From contig JACKOJ010000009.1 of NCBI GenBank assembly GCA_024234325.1, positions 28,649 through 92,648 on the forward strand: DNA of 64,000 nt. The letters are read 5' to 3'. The DNA is from Pseudomonadales bacterium (GTDB lineage: Bacteria > Pseudomonadota > Gammaproteobacteria > Pseudomonadales > Pseudohongiellaceae). The position numbers and the translations under genes were made by a program. The notes below the pieces were generated by a model that saw only the letters and a program-made list of their open reading frames with translations, was not told where the DNA came from and searched no databases. Position 1 is the stretch's first letter. The number at the start of each line of letters is the position of its first letter. Of the stretch, positions 61,455 to 64,000 are shown in pieces.

Positions 61455-62965
61455 TCGTGTGGTGGCTGATTGCAGTTCTGTTTCTTGGTGGCGCACTGGC
61501 CTGGGCCAGTGAGGCGCTGGACAGCCAGTTGCCGCGCGTTGTGGCGCTGCTTGCCCTGCTGGGCAGTGCCGCGCTGGTGCTGGGGCTGGCCCTGGCGGGG
61601 CAGGCCAACCCCCTGTCGCCCCAGGGGCAGTGGTGGGTGCTGGCGGACGCGAGCTGGATACCCCGTTTCGGCATTCGTTTCCTGGTCGGGGTGGACGGGT
61701 TGTCCCTGCTGATGCTGCTGCTCACCGTCTTTCTGGGACTCATGGCACTGGGCGCTGCCTGGCATGAGATACGCGAGCGTAGCGGTTTCTTCTACTTCAA
61801 TCTGCTGTGGACGCTGGCGGGGGTGGTCGGCGTGTTCACCGCGCTTGATCTGTTCCTGTTCTTTTTCTTCTGGGAGGTCATGCTGATTCCCATGTACCTC
61901 ATCATTGCGATCTGGGGGCATGAGAACCGGGCCTACGCCGCGATGAAATTTTTCCTGTTCACGCAGGTGTCGGGCTTGCTGTTGCTGTTTGCCATTGTCT
62001 GCCTGGCCTGGTTCCACGCGCAGCAGTTTGGTGTTTTCAGCTTCGACTATTTCGCCTTGCAGGATGTGGTGTTGGAGGGGCGTGTGCAGACCTGGCTCAT
62101 GCTCGGCTTCTTTATCGGTTTTGCCACCAAACTGCCGGCCTTTCCCTTCCATGCCTGGTTGCCCGATGCGCACAGTCAGGCACCCACGGCGGGCAGTGTG
62201 CTGCTGGCCGGAGTGCTGCTGAAGACTGGCGCCTACGGTCTGATTCGTTTTACCGTGCCCCTGTTCCCGGAGGCTTCTGCCAGTTTTGCGCCATTCGCCA
62301 TGGGGCTGGCAGCGGTGGGCATTCTCTACTGTGCCAAACTGGCCTTTGCCCAGCAGGACCTCAAGCGTTTGATTGCCTATACCAGTGTCAGCCACATGGG
62401 CTTTGTCCTGCTCGGCGTCTATGCCTGGAATCTCTACGGCCTGCAGGGGGCGGTCATGACCATGCTGGCGCACGGTTTCAGCGCTGCGGCGCTGTTCATG
62501 ATTGCGGGCGCTCTGCAGCATCGTTTGCACACGCGTGATATGCAGCGGATGGGTGGGCTGTGGTCGCGCCTGCCCATGCTGTCGGCGATGGCCCTGTTTT
62601 TCACGGTGGCGGCGGTGGGGATGCCCGGGCTGGGCAATTTCATCGGCGAGTTTCTGTCCCTGCTGGGAGCATTCCAGGCGAGCCGGGTGGCAACGGTGTT
62701 TGCTGCGCTTGGGCTGGTGCTGTCGGCGGTGTATTCGCTGTGGGTCATTCAGAAAGTGTTTCATGGCCCCCTGTTGCTGCCTGCGGGGCAGGAAAGGGAG
62801 GCGGCCGGTGGGCCGGCAGATCTCGGCAGGGTGGAGCTTCTGTGCTATGGCCTGATGGCACTGGGCCTGTTGTGGATGGGGCTGTATCCACAGAGCTTTC
62901 TGGCGCATTCAGCCTCGGTGCTGGAAGCCCTGCTGCAACAGACGGGAACACCGGGAGGAGGCTGA
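61451..62965 (+). CDS. nuoM: NADH-quinone oxidoreductase subunit M
   Basis: Antiporter-like pump subunit. From ATG 61451 it has 504 residues with about 14 membrane segments; core motif FPFHAWLPDAHSQAPTAGSV. A frame starting at 61445 would overlap nuoL further, so the ATG in the ATGA overlap is preferred. Confidence 0.98.
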   Translation: MIVWWLIAVLFLGGALAWASEALDSQLPRVVALLALLGSAALVLGLALAGQANPLSPQGQWWVLADASWIPRFGIRFLVGVDGLSLLMLLLTVFLGLMALGAAWHEIRERSGFFYFNLLWTLAGVVGVFTALDLFLFFFFWEVMLIPMYLIIAIWGHENRAYAAMKFFLFTQVSGLLLLFAIVCLAWFHAQQFGVFSFDYFALQDVVLEGRVQTWLMLGFFIGFATKLPAFPFHAWLPDAHSQAPTAGSVLLAGVLLKTGAYGLIRFTVPLFPEASASFAPFAMGLAAVGILYCAKLAFAQQDLKRLIAYTSVSHMGFVLLGVYAWNLYGLQGAVMTMLAHGFSAAALFMIAGALQHRLHTRDMQRMGGLWSRLPMLSAMALFFTVAAVGMPGLGNFIGEFLSLLGAFQASRVATVFAALGLVLSAVYSLWVIQKVFHGPLLLPAGQEREAAGGPADLGRVELLCYGLMALGLLWMGLYPQSFLAHSASVLEALLQQTGTPGGG

Positions 62966-62967
62966 CG

Positions 62968-64000
62968 ATGAACACCGAGCAATTACTGCTTCTGCTTCCC
63001 GCGCTTGTCGTCACCGCGACAACGGTGCTCTGCATGCTCGCGGTGGCAATACACCGCCATCATCTACTCAGCTGCGTCATTACATCGGTGGGCCTGTTGC
63101 TGGCGCTGCTGAGTCTGGGTGTGGCCATGCCGCTGGCACCGCAGGAGGTGACGCCTCTGTTGCGGGTGGACGCCTTCTCGCTGTTTTTCACCGCACTGAT
63201 CCTGGGCAGTGCGCTCGTGGTTACGCTGTTCAGCTATCCCTATCTGTGCAATCTGGAAGACCAGCAGGATGAGTTCTATCTGCTGTTGAACATCTCGGTG
63301 CTCGGTGCGCTGGTCATGGTGAGCAGCACGCATTTCCTGACCGCCTTCCTGGGCATGGAAACCCTGAGCGTGTGTCTTTATGGCATGGTGGCTTATCCTC
63401 TGCACCGCAGCAGGACCGCCCAGTACCCTATGGAGGCGAGCCTGAAATATCTGGTGTTGTCGGCGGTATCCTCGGGTTTCGTGCTGTTTGGCATGGCATT
63501 GCTCTATGCCCAGAGCGGGACGCTGCATTTCACGGATATCTCCTTGGGGCTGGCCGGCGAGGCCGTGGTCCCGGCGGGCTACTATGTGCTGGCCTCGCTG
63601 CTGATCATCATGGGCTTTGCCTTCAAACTCTCTCTGGTGCCCTTCCACTTGTGGACTCCCGATGTCTACGAGGGAGCCCCGTTGCCCGCCACCAGTTTTC
63701 TGGCAACCGTAGGTAAACTGGCCATGGCGGCGTTGTTGATGCGTTTCATGAGTGTCAGCGAACTGTTGTCGAGCGCGGATATCCGTTATGTGCTTAGCAT
63801 CATTGCAGTATTTTCGATTCTGTTCGGAAATCTGCTGGCATTACGTCAGAGCAATCTCAAACGCCTGCTGTCCTATTCCTCCATCGCACACATGGGCTAT
63901 CTGCTGGTGGCGCTGATCACGTTGAATGCCACGGGACAGTCTCTCGGGGCGGAAGCCGTCAGCTTCTATCTGACGGCCTATGTGGTGATGTCACTTGGCG
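62968..64000 (+). CDS. nuoN: NADH-quinone oxidoreductase subunit N (3' end outside the window)
   Basis: Antiporter-like pump subunit next to NuoM. The frame opens at ATG 62968, two bases after the nuoM stop, with GGAGGAGG upstream, and stays open to the last base (about 344 codons; E. coli NuoN is about 485). Core motif VPFHLWTPDVYEGAPLPATS is present, as is KRLLSYSSIAHMGYLL. It runs off the window, so the end of the nuo operon is not seen. Confidence 0.96.
   Translation, partial: MNTEQLLLLLPALVVTATTVLCMLAVAIHRHHLLSCVITSVGLLLALLSLGVAMPLAPQEVTPLLRVDAFSLFFTALILGSALVVTLFSYPYLCNLEDQQDEFYLLLNISVLGALVMVSSTHFLTAFLGMETLSVCLYGMVAYPLHRSRTAQYPMEASLKYLVLSAVSSGFVLFGMALLYAQSGTLHFTDISLGLAGEAVVPAGYYVLASLLIIMGFAFKLSLVPFHLWTPDVYEGAPLPATSFLATVGKLAMAALLMRFMSVSELLSSADIRYVLSIIAVFSILFGNLLALRQSNLKRLLSYSSIAHMGYLLVALITLNATGQSLGAEAVSFYLTAYVVMSLG

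Noticed and set aside
61319..62908. Long minus-strand frame (529 codons)
   Set aside because: Antisense to nuoL/nuoM; composition (Gln/His rich) is the typical mirror of membrane-protein codons.

Overview
The window is about 64 kb of a GC-rich chromosome, and I read it as a gammaproteobacterium. The evidence is the unbroken rpoC / str / S10 / spc / alpha ribosomal block in the enterobacterial order, a fused nuoCD inside a complete 13-cistron complex I operon, a long zinc-free S14 paired with a Zn-ribbon L36, and close E. coli-type relatives of TrxC, ModF, GlpK and GlpD. I cannot name the genus. The protein style (exported esterases, an exported redoxin/cytochrome-like fusion, FlgO-like lipoproteins) would fit a free-living aquatic lineage, but that is inference.

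Layout. 1-3019 is the 3' part of rpoC with its own terminator. 3282-7611 is the str operon (rpsL, rpsG, fusA, tuf), closed by a strong terminator. A near-consensus promoter at 7706-7734 starts the S10-spc-alpha supercluster (rpsJ to rplQ, 7825-21905), including secY, the 38-codon rpmJ and rpoA. 21978-30520 is a mixed block: class V aminotransferase, divergent signal peptidase II, small PGPGW-like membrane protein, DUF1499 protein, histidine phosphatase joined to glpK, divergent glpD, PAS-GAF-GGDEF protein and an exported unknown. 30587-44417 holds a CBS protein, a small exported protein with a strong promoter, leuS, an exported redoxin-like/haem c fusion, three lipoproteins (one FlgO-like), trxC, an MFS carrier, an SMI1/KNR4 protein, an acyl-protein-thioesterase-like hydrolase, a DUF2214 protein with a glutaredoxin, a VOC protein, a TetR regulator and an exported FAH-fold protein. 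44754-49180 holds a serine beta-lactamase-like hydrolase, an exported esterase joined to modF, and a second CBS protein. 49654-64000 is nuoABCDEFGHIJKLMN; nuoN runs off the window.

How the genes work together. The first third is the translation and transcription core (RNA polymerase beta' and alpha, elongation factors, 29 ribosomal proteins, SecY). glpK and glpD convert glycerol to dihydroxyacetone phosphate and feed electrons to quinone, and complex I feeds the same pool from NADH. The remaining genes are mostly envelope or redox functions in short transcription units.

No rRNA, tRNA, CRISPR array, insertion sequence, prophage or defence island is visible. I found no clear new multi-gene system. 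The most unusual items are the exported FAH-fold protein, the redoxin-like/haem c fusion that has lost its redox cysteines, the LspA homologue that has lost the first conserved Asp/Lys motif, and several strong non-coding structures.
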